NCBI GenBank assembly: GCA_004298065.1
Contig: SCRL01000054.1
Location: 31,574-95,573 of the forward strand
DNA: 64,000 bases
Origin: Gammaproteobacteria bacterium
GTDB lineage: Bacteria > Pseudomonadota > Gammaproteobacteria > Acidiferrobacterales > Sulfurifustaceae
Direction: 5' to 3'
The position numbers and the translations under genes are program-made. The notes beneath the pieces are model-generated. The model was not told the DNA's origin. It saw only the letters and a list, made by a program, of their open reading frames with translations, and ran no database searches. Position 1 is the stretch's first letter, and the number at the start of each line of letters is the position of its first letter. Below are positions 1 to 8,650 of this stretch, one piece after another.

Positions 1-194
1 GCCGGACCGCGGCTCACGCCGTCAGTGCCGTGACAGCCGGTGCAGGCGTTGGCCAGCATTGCGCCCGAGGCTGGCGGTAGGGCCGGGGCGACCGGGGTCG
101 CGGGCTGTTCGGCCGCGGCAGCAATGCCGCCGAGCGACAATCCGCCAGCGACCAGGATTCCGGAGAACAACGCACGACTTCTGGTGGGGCTCAT
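1..194 (-). CDS. class I cytochrome c, N-terminal part (3' end outside window)
   Basis: Periplasmic electron-transfer protein. The reverse strand from 194 encodes a signal peptide (hydrophobic stretch about residues 9-26, Ala-rich cleavage region), a Pro/Ala linker, then MLANACTGCHGTDG, a CXXCH heme c site followed by the HGxxG context typical of small monoheme cytochromes c (c553/c4, and flavocytochrome c heme subunits). A strong AGGAGG lies just upstream of the ATG at 194. It follows the tetraheme cytochrome gene on the same strand after about 200 bases, so the two could be co-transcribed from the sigma-54 promoter near 1120. The C-terminal part, including the axial Met, is outside the window, so the exact family is open. 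Confidence 0.8.
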   Translation of the reverse strand, partial: MSPTRSRALFSGILVAGGLSLGGIAAAAEQPATPVAPALPPASGAMLANACTGCHGTDGVSRGP

Positions 195-394
195 CAACCT
201 ATCCTCCTCGTAAATGAAACAGACTGAATTTTTCTGGTGGCAGCCGTTAAGCAATCCGCGTGCCTGTTCGGCGAATGTCGGTATGGCGTTAATTTTCCAG
301 AGAAATTTTTATTCCCGGGTAACGGGAACGTGCCGTTCTGACAGCATTGGCAGAGGTGGGCATGTCATGCTGGCAGGCATATGGCGTCCGCGTT

Positions 395-994
395 TCATCC
401 GCCCCGCCTGCTGGCCGCCGGCGGTTCGTCCTCGATATCGGGCAGCACTACGCCCGGCGGCGGTTCGGGCTGCTTGTGCGCGATACCGGCGTGGCAATCG
501 ATGCAGGTCTTGCCCTTTTCCATCGCGCGCGCATGTTTCTTGCGCGCCGACGAGCCCTGGTTTTCCAGGTCCATGGTCTGATAGTCGTGACAGCCGCGGC
601 ACTCGCGCGAGTCGGTGGACTTCATCTTGGCCCACACGCGGTTCGCCATGTCCCAACGCTGTGCCTCGAATTTCTCCGACGTGTCGATGGTGCCGGCGAA
701 CTGGTGGTACACGTCCTTGGCGGCCATGATCTTGGCGACGAGTTTGTCGCCGTAATTGCGCGGCACGTGGCAGTCGGGACACTGGGCCTGGACGCCCGAG
801 GGGTTCTTGAAATGCGGCGTCTTTTTGAATTCCTCGAGGTTCCACTTCATGGTGTGGCAGGAAACGCAGAACTCCTGGGTGTTGGTCGCTTCGAGCGCGA
901 CATTGAAGCTGCCGAACAGCACGATCCCCACGAGAATCAGAACGGCGCCGGCGCAGGCGGGCGCCTTCCACCACGGTTTACAACGAGCGGCCAT
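395..994 (-). CDS. NapC/NirT-family membrane-anchored tetraheme cytochrome c
   Basis: Quinol-oxidising membrane cytochrome that would pass electrons from the quinone pool to periplasmic partners. The 199-residue protein has a short cytoplasmic N-terminus, one membrane anchor (about residues 11-30) and four CXXCH heme sites: CVSCH 43-47, CPDCH 72-76, CRGCH 132-136 and CIDCH 164-168. Size, anchor and heme count match NapC/NirT. The ATG at 994 has GAGGA about ten bases upstream. No nap or nir catalytic gene is visible; the next gene downstream encodes a monoheme cytochrome, so the final acceptor is unknown. A -24/-12 promoter lies about 120 bases upstream and a sigma-54 activator is divergent, which suggests conditional expression. 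Confidence 0.9.
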   Translation of the reverse strand: MAARCKPWWKAPACAGAVLILVGIVLFGSFNVALEATNTQEFCVSCHTMKWNLEEFKKTPHFKNPSGVQAQCPDCHVPRNYGDKLVAKIMAAKDVYHQFAGTIDTSEKFEAQRWDMANRVWAKMKSTDSRECRGCHDYQTMDLENQGSSARKKHARAMEKGKTCIDCHAGIAHKQPEPPPGVVLPDIEDEPPAASRRGG

Positions 995-1111
995 TGGCTT
1001 GAGTCCTCAGTACAACGTGTAATTCAGGTGTCTATGAAATCTTTCGCCACGCCCTGGCGGGTTCGGGTGACTGCCAGTTCTGTCACTCTCCCAATCTCGA
1101 TGCCGGGTATT

Positions 1112-1127
1112 AGCAAAACCGATACCA
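1112..1127 (-). promoter_or_regulatory. candidate sigma-54 (-24/-12) promoter for the tetraheme cytochrome
   Basis: Read on the minus strand this is TGGTATCGGTTTTGCT. It has GG and GC with exactly ten bases between them, the TGG start and the TTGCT end of the sigma-54 consensus. It lies about 120 bases upstream of the cytochrome ATG (994), and the adjacent divergent gene encodes a sigma-54 activator. The fit is strong; no experimental evidence. Confidence 0.7.
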
Positions 1128-1180
1128 TTTTTGTAACTTGTTATTTCATGTATGTTTTTACTTTCAATACTGTTGATCTA

Positions 1181-1210
1181 TGTCATTTCGGCAGACTGGG
1201 TTTCATGACA
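1181..1210. promoter_or_regulatory. inverted repeat, candidate activator-binding site
   Basis: TGTCAT (1181-1186) and ATGACA (1205-1210) form perfect six-base arms with an 18-base spacer. The site is about 55-85 bases upstream of the -24 element, where enhancer sites for sigma-54 activators usually sit, and close to the start of the activator gene. Assignment is by position and symmetry only. Confidence 0.35.
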
Positions 1211-1276
1211 ATTTGTCGGCCCGTATAACAACCAAAAAAGCTGTACCCAATAAATTCTTGAGAGGAGATTACTGCC

Positions 1277-2650
1277 ATGAGCAGCAGCCCGACTATTCGC
1301 ATCCAGTCTCTCGTCGAAGCGCAGGACGCGCCCACCGTAGTCGTCGATCGCGAGTACCGCATCGTCGCCGCCAACGCCGCCTACTGCGCCTCCTACGGCG
1401 TGCAGCCGGGCGAAATTGTCGGGCGCCGTTGCCACGAGGTGTCGCACCACTCGGCGGTGCCGTGCCACCAGAACGGCGAGCACTGCCCGCACCACGAGGT
1501 GTTCCGCACCCAAAGCCGGTTCGAGGTGTTGCACACGCACTACGATCAGCACAACCACGCCGACCACGTGCGCATCAAGGCCTATCCACTGCAGGACACC
1601 GGCGGTGCGACCTATCTCATGGAGACGATCCATCGCCTGGCGCCGAGCGCCGACCTCACCTGCGAGGAGATGAAGATGGTCGGGCGCTCACCGTCGTTCC
1701 TGGCCTGCATCGAGAACATGACGGTGGCGGCCAGGTCGGATGCACCGGTGCTGCTCTACGGCGAGACCGGCGTCGGCAAGGAGCTCGCCGCGCGCTTCGT
1801 GCACGACCACTCGGCGCGCAAGAACGAGGCGTTCGTCGAGCTCAACTGCGCCGCGATCCCCGAGGCGCTCACCGAGAGCGAGTTGTTCGGCCACGAGCGC
1901 GGCGCCTTTACCGGGTGTCTCGGACGCAAGCAGGGTCTGTTCGAGCTCGCGAGCGGTGGCACGCTGTTCCTCGACGAGATCGGCGAGCTGCCGCTCGCGG
2001 TACAGGCGAAGCTGCTGCGCGTGCTCGACGCCGGCGAGTTCCGGCGCGTCGGCGGCCACGAGTTGGTGCGCACCGACGCGCGCGTTATCGCCGCCACCAA
2101 CCAGAACCTGCTCACCATGGTCGCCGACGGCCGCTTCCGCGAGGATCTCTATTTCCGTATCGCCGGCATCAAGGTCAACATCCCGCCGCTGCGCGAGCGG
2201 CGCCAGGACATTCCGGCACTCGCCGAGACGCTGCTGCAGCGCGCCTGCAAGCGCGCCCAGCGTGTGTGCCGGCTCACGAAGGATGCCATCGACAAGCTTG
2301 TACGCTACGACTACCCGGGCAACATCCGCGAGCTGCGTAACGTCCTGCAACGCGCCGCGGCGCTGAGTCCGGACGGGGTGATCCACGCCAAGCACATTCA
2401 CCTCGGTGAACACTCTGTAAACCGGGAGGCGTTGTCATACGCCGAGGGCATCGCGGTCAGTCCGATGGCCGGCGGCGCGCGATCGGGGATGGCTGCGGTT
2501 ACGCCGAAGCTCAAGGATATCGAGGCGCGCTATCTGGAGGAGTTGCTCGCGCGCCACGGCGGCAAGCGCCGGGCCGTGGCCGAGGTTATGGGCGTGAGCG
2601 AGCGCACCATCTACCGGCGCATCAAGCAACTCGGTCTCGCGAGCGCTTAG
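1277..2650 (+). CDS. PAS-domain sigma-54-dependent transcriptional activator (Fis-type HTH)
   Basis: Bacterial enhancer-binding protein that remodels sigma-54 holoenzyme by ATP hydrolysis; it probably controls the divergent cytochromes. The 457 residues comprise an N-terminal PAS domain (about 10-120), an AAA+ domain (about 130-365; Walker A GETGVGKE near 162, Walker B LFLDEIGELP near 230, arginine-finger region) and a Fis-type HTH (about 420-452, GGKRRAVAEVMGVSERTIYR). Two oddities stand out. The PAS domain carries a Cys/His-rich run (CHEV, PCHQ, HCPHH, about residues 53-75) that could bind metal, heme or an Fe-S cluster. The sigma-54 contact loop reads GAFTGC, not GAFTGA. A GAGGAG ribosome site precedes the ATG. 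The signal is unknown. Confidence 0.9.
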   Translation: MSSSPTIRIQSLVEAQDAPTVVVDREYRIVAANAAYCASYGVQPGEIVGRRCHEVSHHSAVPCHQNGEHCPHHEVFRTQSRFEVLHTHYDQHNHADHVRIKAYPLQDTGGATYLMETIHRLAPSADLTCEEMKMVGRSPSFLACIENMTVAARSDAPVLLYGETGVGKELAARFVHDHSARKNEAFVELNCAAIPEALTESELFGHERGAFTGCLGRKQGLFELASGGTLFLDEIGELPLAVQAKLLRVLDAGEFRRVGGHELVRTDARVIAATNQNLLTMVADGRFREDLYFRIAGIKVNIPPLRERRQDIPALAETLLQRACKRAQRVCRLTKDAIDKLVRYDYPGNIRELRNVLQRAAALSPDGVIHAKHIHLGEHSVNREALSYAEGIAVSPMAGGARSGMAAVTPKLKDIEARYLEELLARHGGKRRAVAEVMGVSERTIYRRIKQLGLASA

Positions 2651-2660
2651 AAGAAATTTT

Positions 2661-2740
2661 CACCACAGAGGACACAGAGAGCACAGAGGAATTTTGAAAA
2701 ATTTTTATTTCTCTGTGTGCTCCGTGTTCTCCGTGGTTAA
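2661..2740. repeat. CACAGAG palindromic intergenic repeat, copy 1
   Basis: The left arm contains three CACAGAG units at about nine-base spacing. After an AT-rich loop the right arm gives the imperfect reverse complement (CTCTGTG, CTCCGTG units). It lies between two convergent genes (sigma-54 activator and beta-CASP nuclease), so it may also act as a bidirectional terminator. Three more copies are in the window. Confidence 0.85.
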
Positions 2741-2750
2741 GCAATCTTGA

Positions 2751-4169
2751 TCAACGCGGCAGTTTCGCGAGGTCGAGGCGCGCGCCGGCGGTCGGCACGA
2801 TTACCGGCGCGCGCAGCGCCTTGAGTTTTCCCGCCAGTTGTTCCATCGGCACCGGTTCGCCGTGCACCAGCGCGACTGTCGGCCGCGTCTTGCCGAAACC
2901 GCGATACCACGAAAGCAACCCCGATTGATCCGCGTGCGCCGATAAGCCGCCGATGGTGTGGATCTTCGCCGCCACGCGGATGTTCTCGCCCCACAGGCGC
3001 ACGCTCGGCGCGCCGTCTACGAGCATTCGCCCGAGCGTGCCGCGCGCCTGAAAGCCGGTGAACACCACGTGGCATGACTCGCGCCACAGGTTGTGCTTGA
3101 GGTGATGGCGGATGCGTCCGCCGTCGCACATGCCGCTGCCGGCGATGACGATCGCGCCCGCGGCCACGCGGTTGATCGCCATCGAGTCCTCGGCGCGCCG
3201 CACCATGCGCAGGTTCGGCAGCGCGAACACGTCGCCGTTGGTCTTGCGGTTGTGTGCGGCCTCGTGGTTGTGCAGCTTCCAGTGGCGCGCATAGACTTCG
3301 GTCGCCCCGATCGCCATCGGGCTGTCGAGGAACACCGTCCAGTGCCCGAGGTCCCACTCCTGCCAGTGCTGCTTCATCACGTACAGCAGCTCCTGGCTGC
3401 GGCCGATGGCGAACGCCGGAATGAGGATGTTGCCGCCGCTCCCGGCGGCCTCGCGGAAAATGCTGCCGAGCTCGCGCCAGGTCGCGGCCCACGAGCGGTG
3501 GTTGCGGTCGCCGTAGGTGGATTCGAGCACCACCAGGTCGGCCGCGCGCACGGTTGCCGGGTTGTGCAGGATCGGCGCGCCGCGGTGGCCGAGATCGCCG
3601 CTGAACACCACGTGGCGTGTGAGGCTGCCTTCGGTGAGCTGTAACTCGACGATGGCGCTGCCGAGGATGTGCCCGGCGTCGCGCAGCGTAAGACGCACGC
3701 CCGGCAGGATGTCGGCGTCGGTGTCGTAGTCGAGTGCGCGGATCAGGCGCAGCGCCGTCTCGGCCTCGGCGCGCGTGTACAGCGGTTCGATTCCTGATCG
3801 CCCCTTGCGCGCGCGTTTACGCGACTCGATCTCCGCGTCCTTCTCGTTCAGCGCCGCCGCATCGAGCAGCATGATGCGCACGAGATCGCGCGTGGCGCGG
3901 TGAGTGTAGATCGGTCCGCGAAAACCGGCCTTCACCAGCAGCGGCAGGCGTCCCGAGTGGTCGAGGTGCGCGTGGCTCAGTACCACCGCATCGAGCGCCT
4001 GGGGATTGAACGCAAACGCGCGGCGGTTGCGCGCCTCTTCCGCGGTACTGCCCTGAATCAACCCGCAATCGACCAATAATTGTTTGCCGCCGACGCTGAC
4101 GCGGTGACACGAGCCGGTGACCTCCTGCGCCGCGCCGTGGAACGTGATATCCAGTTCAGTCTCCCGCAA
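2751..4169 (-). CDS. beta-CASP metallo-beta-lactamase-fold RNase-like protein
   Basis: Predicted zinc-dependent nuclease of the CPSF/Ysh1-like beta-CASP group, probably acting on RNA in the cytoplasm. In the 472 residues I see the metal motif HAHLDH (66-71) followed by SGRLPLL, the DCGLIQG strand (about 34-40), a later Asp/His metal region (SGDLGHRGAP), a beta-CASP insert in the middle (PAFAIGRSQELLY, about residue 250) and the C-terminal LSAHADQSGLLSW motif near 415. Full length for the family. The start at 4169 is the only good ATG before the first strand. It sits between two copies of the CACAGAG repeat. Substrate unknown; family assignment is firm. Confidence 0.88.
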   Translation of the reverse strand: MRETELDITFHGAAQEVTGSCHRVSVGGKQLLVDCGLIQGSTAEEARNRRAFAFNPQALDAVVLSHAHLDHSGRLPLLVKAGFRGPIYTHRATRDLVRIMLLDAAALNEKDAEIESRKRARKGRSGIEPLYTRAEAETALRLIRALDYDTDADILPGVRLTLRDAGHILGSAIVELQLTEGSLTRHVVFSGDLGHRGAPILHNPATVRAADLVVLESTYGDRNHRSWAATWRELGSIFREAAGSGGNILIPAFAIGRSQELLYVMKQHWQEWDLGHWTVFLDSPMAIGATEVYARHWKLHNHEAAHNRKTNGDVFALPNLRMVRRAEDSMAINRVAAGAIVIAGSGMCDGGRIRHHLKHNLWRESCHVVFTGFQARGTLGRMLVDGAPSVRLWGENIRVAAKIHTIGGLSAHADQSGLLSWYRGFGKTRPTVALVHGEPVPMEQLAGKLKALRAPVIVPTAGARLDLAKLPR

Positions 4170-4179
4170 GAATATTGTT

Positions 4180-4253
4180 CACCACAGAGAACACGGAGCG
4201 CACGGAGAAAAATAGAGAATTTATGAAATTCTCTCTGTGTGCTCTGTGGTGAA
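4180..4253. repeat. CACAGAG palindromic intergenic repeat, copy 2
   Basis: CCACAGAGAACACGGAGCGCACGGAG on the left (split here into CACAGAG-like units) pairs with CTCTGTGTGCTCTGTGG on the right around an AT-rich loop. It lies in the 92-base gap between the fructosamine kinase stop and the start of the beta-CASP gene, both on the minus strand. Confidence 0.85.
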
Positions 4254-4261
4254 TAAAGTTT

Positions 4262-5146
4262 TTAACGCACCTCGGCGAGCAGGCGCTCGATCGTCTGTTG
4301 CGCCTGGGCGCGATAGCCGCCGCCGAAGAGATTGAGATGGTTGAGCACATGGTAGAGGTTATACAGGTTTTTGCGCACGCGGTACCCGGCATCGAGCGGC
4401 CAGGCCTCGCGGTAGGCGGCGTGGAAACGCGCGGAGAAGCCGCCGAAGAGCTCGGTCATGGCGAGGTCGGCCTCGCGGTCGCCGTAGTACACCGCCGGGT
4501 CGAAGACCACCGGTTCGCCCGTGTCCGTCGCCGCAGCGTTCCCGCCCCAGAGATCGCCGTGCAGCAGCGAAGGGTGGGGCCGGTAATCGCGAAAGAACGC
4601 CGGCAGCGCATCGAGCAGCCTTTCGCCATCGTGTTGTAATGATCCTCCGTAACCGTTGTCGACGGCGAGCCCAAGTTGCAACCCGAGACGTTGCTCGCGC
4701 CAGAACGCGACCCAATCGTCGGTTTCGTGGTTGGGCTGCGGCGTCGAGCCGATGGTGTTGTCGCGCTTCCAGCCGAAACGCGGCGCGGTCGCGCGGTGCA
4801 TTTGTGCAAGTTGGCGGCCAAGCGTCTCCTGCGCCTGCGCATCCAAGCCGCGCAGCGGCAGGTATTCGAGCACGAGAAACGCCCGGTGTGCGGCGATCCC
4901 ACTGCATACCGGCGTCGGCACGCGCACCGAGCGGGTCATGGCGATCTCGCGCAGCCCTTCGGCCTCGGCCTCGAACATGGCAAGCCGTTCCGCGCTGTTG
5001 AGCTTGACGAAGTAGCGCTGTGCGCCGCCTTCGAGCACTAACGCCTGGTTAATACAGCCGCCGCCCACGTCCTGATGCGAATCGGGCGTGAACGCGCGTC
5101 CGGTGGCGACGGCGATGAGGCGGGCGAGTTCGGAGGCGAGGGACAT
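4262..5146 (-). CDS. fructosamine-3-kinase family protein
   Basis: Kinase of the fructosamine/ketosamine-3-kinase family (aminoglycoside phosphotransferase fold), which phosphorylates sugar adducts on proteins or small amines so that they decompose: a protein-deglycation repair role. The 294 residues match the family length. Seen in the sequence: the N-terminal GGGCINQA glycine loop (about 28-36), FVKLN with the ATP-binding Lys (about 46-50), the catalytic HGDLWGGN (196-203) and the metal-binding FDPAVYYGDRE (215-225), all diagnostic. It stands alone upstream of a CACAGAG repeat and the beta-CASP gene. The physiological substrate cannot be told from sequence. Confidence 0.9.
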   Translation of the reverse strand: MSLASELARLIAVATGRAFTPDSHQDVGGGCINQALVLEGGAQRYFVKLNSAERLAMFEAEAEGLREIAMTRSVRVPTPVCSGIAAHRAFLVLEYLPLRGLDAQAQETLGRQLAQMHRATAPRFGWKRDNTIGSTPQPNHETDDWVAFWREQRLGLQLGLAVDNGYGGSLQHDGERLLDALPAFFRDYRPHPSLLHGDLWGGNAAATDTGEPVVFDPAVYYGDREADLAMTELFGGFSARFHAAYREAWPLDAGYRVRKNLYNLYHVLNHLNLFGGGYRAQAQQTIERLLAEVR

Positions 5147-5355
5147 GGCGGGGCAGCCTACCGATTGCGGCAGGGAGTGTCAGGCATCGTCAGTATCAGT
5201 CTTTTATTATTATCTAATAAACTGTTTTTAAAGGCATTTATTCGTGGCACCGGAATTGCAGAAATACTCCTCATAAAAGAGAAGTTTCCGGGGGCTGACC
5301 CCCACCGGAGGGGAAGTCGTGCGGCCCACGGCCGTGCGTACGAGGGGGATATCGT

Positions 5356-7779
5356 TTGTTGAATCGGTTGTCCATGCGGTTGAGCCTCGTCGTCACCATC
5401 CTGGCGATGGGCGCGCTCGCCATCCTGCTCGCCATCGAGGCCAGCCGCGTCTACCGCGACCTCGCCGAGACGCAGCAGCGCGAGGCGCTGACCGAGCAGC
5501 TGCGCTTCATCGTGCACGACCTGCGCGGTGCGTTCGAGGGCAAGGCGCGCGAGTTGGCCACGCCGCTGACGCGCGATTCCGCGTTCCTCGCCGCGGTGCG
5601 CGCGCACCGGCACGATACCGTGACGCGCGCGCTCGAACGGCACGCGCGCGCGCTCACCGCGACGTCGAGCGCGACCCGGCTCGAAAAAATTTATGTCTAC
5701 GACGCCGCACAACAGCTTGTCGGCGCTTTCGCCGATGGGATCGAGGCGAGGGCCGCGCGCCAAGGAGGGCGCGGTAGCGGCATCGCCGGCGCGTCGCGCG
5801 CGGCCGCTCTGCCGCCGTGCCAGAGCCTGCAGCTCCAGTTCGCGCGCCGCAACCCGGCCGAGGCGGACAAGCCGCTCTCCGGCATCTGCATCGCCGAGCG
5901 TAATCCGTACTATGCCGTGGTGCTGCCGCTCGGGGTGCGGGGCGACACCGGTAGTCTGCATCTCGTCATGGACCTCGCGCCCAATTTGGCCACGGCCGAG
6001 AACGCGCTGGGCATGCCGCTCGCGCTTGCTTTCGGCGACGGCACGCGCGTCTACCGTTCCGTTCGCTGGCCGGCGGCGGTCGACGAGAACACGCTGGTGG
6101 TGAGCTACTCGCTGCTGGCCCACGCCGACAGCAAGGCGTACATGAACCTGTCGCTCGCCCGGGACGTGCGCGCCTTCAACGCCCGCCTCGCAGAAACCCG
6201 GCGCCTGATCCTGTTCATCGCCGCGATTGTGATTGCGCTCGCCATCGCCATCGCACTTGCGGTGTTGCAGAAGACCGCCATCGATCCGTTGCGCGCGCTG
6301 ACGGCGCAGTTGCGCAAGCTGCGCCAGGACGAGCGCCACCTCGGCCAGCAGGTGGAGGTGCGTGGCAACACCGAGGTGATCGAGCTCGGTGAGGGGTTCA
6401 ATGAAATGACCACGCGCCTGCAATCGCTCTACCAGAATCTCGAGAGCCTCGCGTTCACCGATCCGCTGACGAAGCTGCCCAACCGCGCGCTGTTCCGTCA
6501 GCGCCTGGAGGAGGCGCTCGCGGGCGCGCGGCGCGACCATCGGCCGTTCGCACTGTTCCTCATGGACCTCGACCACTTCAAGGAAATCAACGATACCCTT
6601 GGCCACCGTGTCGGCGACCTGCTGCTGGCGCAAGTGGCGGAGCGCCTGCGCCAGCGCCTGCGCCAGGCCGACATGGTCGCGCGCCTCGGTGGCGACGAAT
6701 TCGCGGTGCTGCTGCCCGGGCTCGATACGCGCCACGCGGCGATGGCCGCGAAGCTGCTGCTGCAGGCGCTGCACGACCCGTTCAACGTCGAGGAGCAGAA
6801 CCTGAGCGTGGGTGCCTCCGTCGGCATCGCGCTCTACCCGGACCACGGCGTGGACCTGCATACGCTGATGCAGCGCGCCGATGTCGCCATGTATGCCGCC
6901 AAGCGCGTGAACGACGGTTTCGCGTTCTACGACGCCAAACTCGATACCCACGCGCCGTCGCGTTTCACGCTTCTGGGCGAGCTGCGTCAGGCACTGGAGC
7001 GGCGCGAATTCCGGCTCTTCTACCAGCCGAAGGTGAATCTCGCGAGCGGCGAGGTTACCGGCGTGGAAGCGCTGGTGCGCTGGAAACACCCGCGCAACGG
7101 CCTGGTGTTGCCCGACGTGTTCATCCCGCTGATGGAGCAGACCGGCATGCTGCGCGCGCTCACGCCGTGGATGTTGGATGAGGCGCTGGCGCAGAGCCAC
7201 GCACTGACGCAGCAGGGCCATACCCTGACCGTGGCGCTCAACCTGTCGGCGCGCGACCTGCTCGCACCGCACTTGGTCGAAACCTTCGCCGAACAACTCG
7301 AAGCCCACGGGGTAGCGGCCTCGCAGATCGAGATCGAAATCACCGAAAGCACGCTTATGAGCGAGCGCGAGCGCGCCCAGGACGCGCTCGCGCGCCTGGC
7401 CGAAATGGGGATCAAGATCGCCATCGACGATTTCGGCGTCGGCTACTCCTCGCTGGCGTACCTGCGGAACCTGCCGGTGGATACGATCAAGATCGACCGC
7501 TCGTTCGTCATCGGCATGGGCTACCAGGAGGATAACGCCGCGATCGTGCACACCAGCGTCGACCTGGCGCATAACCTCGGGCTTGACGTCGTTGCCGAGG
7601 GCGTGGAATCCGACGATGTGCTGCGCCGACTGCATGATCTTGGCTGCGACGCCGGGCAGGGAAATTTCATCAGTCGGCCGCTGACCGCGGACGAGTTGCA
7701 GGTATGGCTGCGGCAATCGAGTTGGGCGCAAAACAAGAAATCACCGGCGCGCGGCCTGGGTCGCGCCGCCCGGCGCTGA
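5356..7779 (+). CDS. membrane GGDEF-EAL protein (cyclic-di-GMP synthesis/degradation)
   Basis: Bifunctional-looking cyclic-di-GMP enzyme. The 807 residues contain an N-terminal membrane helix (about 8-28), a periplasmic sensor region (to about 280, no family recognised), a second helix (about 284-305), a HAMP linker, a GGDEF domain (about 365-530) and an EAL domain (about 545-795). The GGDEF active site is intact (RLGGDEFAVLLPG) and an inhibitory-site RQAD lies five residues before it. The EAL domain keeps EALVRW, the Glu in ITEST and DDFGVGYSS with KIDRSFV, so it too looks catalytic. The start is TTG 5356 (GAGGGGG eight bases upstream) or ATG 5374; both precede the first helix. It is isolated from the other signalling genes at 21523-30278. 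Confidence 0.9.
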   Translation: MLNRLSMRLSLVVTILAMGALAILLAIEASRVYRDLAETQQREALTEQLRFIVHDLRGAFEGKARELATPLTRDSAFLAAVRAHRHDTVTRALERHARALTATSSATRLEKIYVYDAAQQLVGAFADGIEARAARQGGRGSGIAGASRAAALPPCQSLQLQFARRNPAEADKPLSGICIAERNPYYAVVLPLGVRGDTGSLHLVMDLAPNLATAENALGMPLALAFGDGTRVYRSVRWPAAVDENTLVVSYSLLAHADSKAYMNLSLARDVRAFNARLAETRRLILFIAAIVIALAIAIALAVLQKTAIDPLRALTAQLRKLRQDERHLGQQVEVRGNTEVIELGEGFNEMTTRLQSLYQNLESLAFTDPLTKLPNRALFRQRLEEALAGARRDHRPFALFLMDLDHFKEINDTLGHRVGDLLLAQVAERLRQRLRQADMVARLGGDEFAVLLPGLDTRHAAMAAKLLLQALHDPFNVEEQNLSVGASVGIALYPDHGVDLHTLMQRADVAMYAAKRVNDGFAFYDAKLDTHAPSRFTLLGELRQALERREFRLFYQPKVNLASGEVTGVEALVRWKHPRNGLVLPDVFIPLMEQTGMLRALTPWMLDEALAQSHALTQQGHTLTVALNLSARDLLAPHLVETFAEQLEAHGVAASQIEIEITESTLMSERERAQDALARLAEMGIKIAIDDFGVGYSSLAYLRNLPVDTIKIDRSFVIGMGYQEDNAAIVHTSVDLAHNLGLDVVAEGVESDDVLRRLHDLGCDAGQGNFISRPLTADELQVWLRQSSWAQNKKSPARGLGRAARR

Positions 7780-7935
7780 CCCCCGTTTCCCCAGGGATTT
7801 CCCGCCGTTTTTCAGATCCGCCGGGTGCGATCCCGGTGCAGCTATCTGACCCCACGCCCGGTACGTGAATCGTGCGGCCCGCGGCCGTCGCCGGGTAAGA
7901 TCGCACGGACAACGATTCAACCAGGGAGATTTTCC

Positions 7936-8643
7936 ATGCTCGATCTTTCCGGCAGGGTGGCGATTATCACCGGTGCCACCGGCATTCTCGGCCAAGCCTG
8001 TGCCCAGGCATTCGGCGCCGCCCGCGCCCATTGTGTACTTGTCGGCGGCTCGGCCGACAAGCTCGCCGCGCTCTACCGCGCCGACGCGAACCGGCTGCTC
8101 GCCGGCGGTTTCGATCTCGCGCTCGAAGCCGACGCCAGCCGGCTCGTGGACATGACGCTCAAGCAATTCGGGCGCATCGACATTCTCGTCAACACCGTCG
8201 GCGGCTTCGCCGGCGGGCGCAAGGTGCACGAGGACGATCTCGCCACGTGGGACGCCATGCACCGCATCAATCTGCGCACGACACTTAACGCCTGCCGCGC
8301 GGTCGTGCCGCATTTCGTGCGCCAGGGGTCGGGGCGCATCGTCAACGTCGCCGCGCGCGCGGGGCTCAGCGGCGTCGCCGGGCTCGGCGCCTATGGTGCG
8401 TCGAAGAGCGCAGTGATTTACCTGACGCAAACGCTCGCGGCCGAGCTGAAAGAGAACGGCATCGGCGTGAACTGCGTACTGCCGGGCACGATCGACACGC
8501 CGCAAAACCGGCGCGACATGCCGAACGCGGATTTCACGAAATGGGTGGCGCCGGCGGCGATCGCCGACGTGATGCTGTTTCTCGCCTCGGACGCCGCGCG
8601 CGCCGTCAGCGGCGCGGCGGTGCCGGTTTACGGGCGTAGTTAA
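7936..8643 (+). CDS. short-chain dehydrogenase/reductase family protein
   Basis: NAD(P)-binding Rossmann protein of 235 residues. The start at 7936 follows an AGGGAG ribosome site and leads directly into LSGRVAIITGATGILG, the cofactor-binding TGxxxGxG-like loop. An NTVGG replaces the usual NNAG (about 85-90), and the catalytic YGASK is present (about 155-159). The position of the catalytic Ser, normally in a VNISS-type strand 12-13 residues before the Tyr, reads VNVAARAG, so the usual Ser is missing. Such proteins exist (dihydropteridine reductase-like SDRs), so it may still be an enzyme. Substrate unknown. Downstream lies a CACAGAG repeat and the convergent doxX gene. Confidence 0.85.
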   Translation: MLDLSGRVAIITGATGILGQACAQAFGAARAHCVLVGGSADKLAALYRADANRLLAGGFDLALEADASRLVDMTLKQFGRIDILVNTVGGFAGGRKVHEDDLATWDAMHRINLRTTLNACRAVVPHFVRQGSGRIVNVAARAGLSGVAGLGAYGASKSAVIYLTQTLAAELKENGIGVNCVLPGTIDTPQNRRDMPNADFTKWVAPAAIADVMLFLASDAARAVSGAAVPVYGRS

Positions 8644-8650
8644 TAGTTCT

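Noticed and set aside
312..328. TTCCCG/CGGGAA inverted repeat between the two cytochrome genes as a terminator
   Set aside because: No T-tract follows in the gene direction, and the stem is only six bases.
5158..7731. 857-residue open frame antisense to the GGDEF-EAL gene
   Set aside because: High GC content keeps the antisense frame open; the sense strand has complete catalytic domains.
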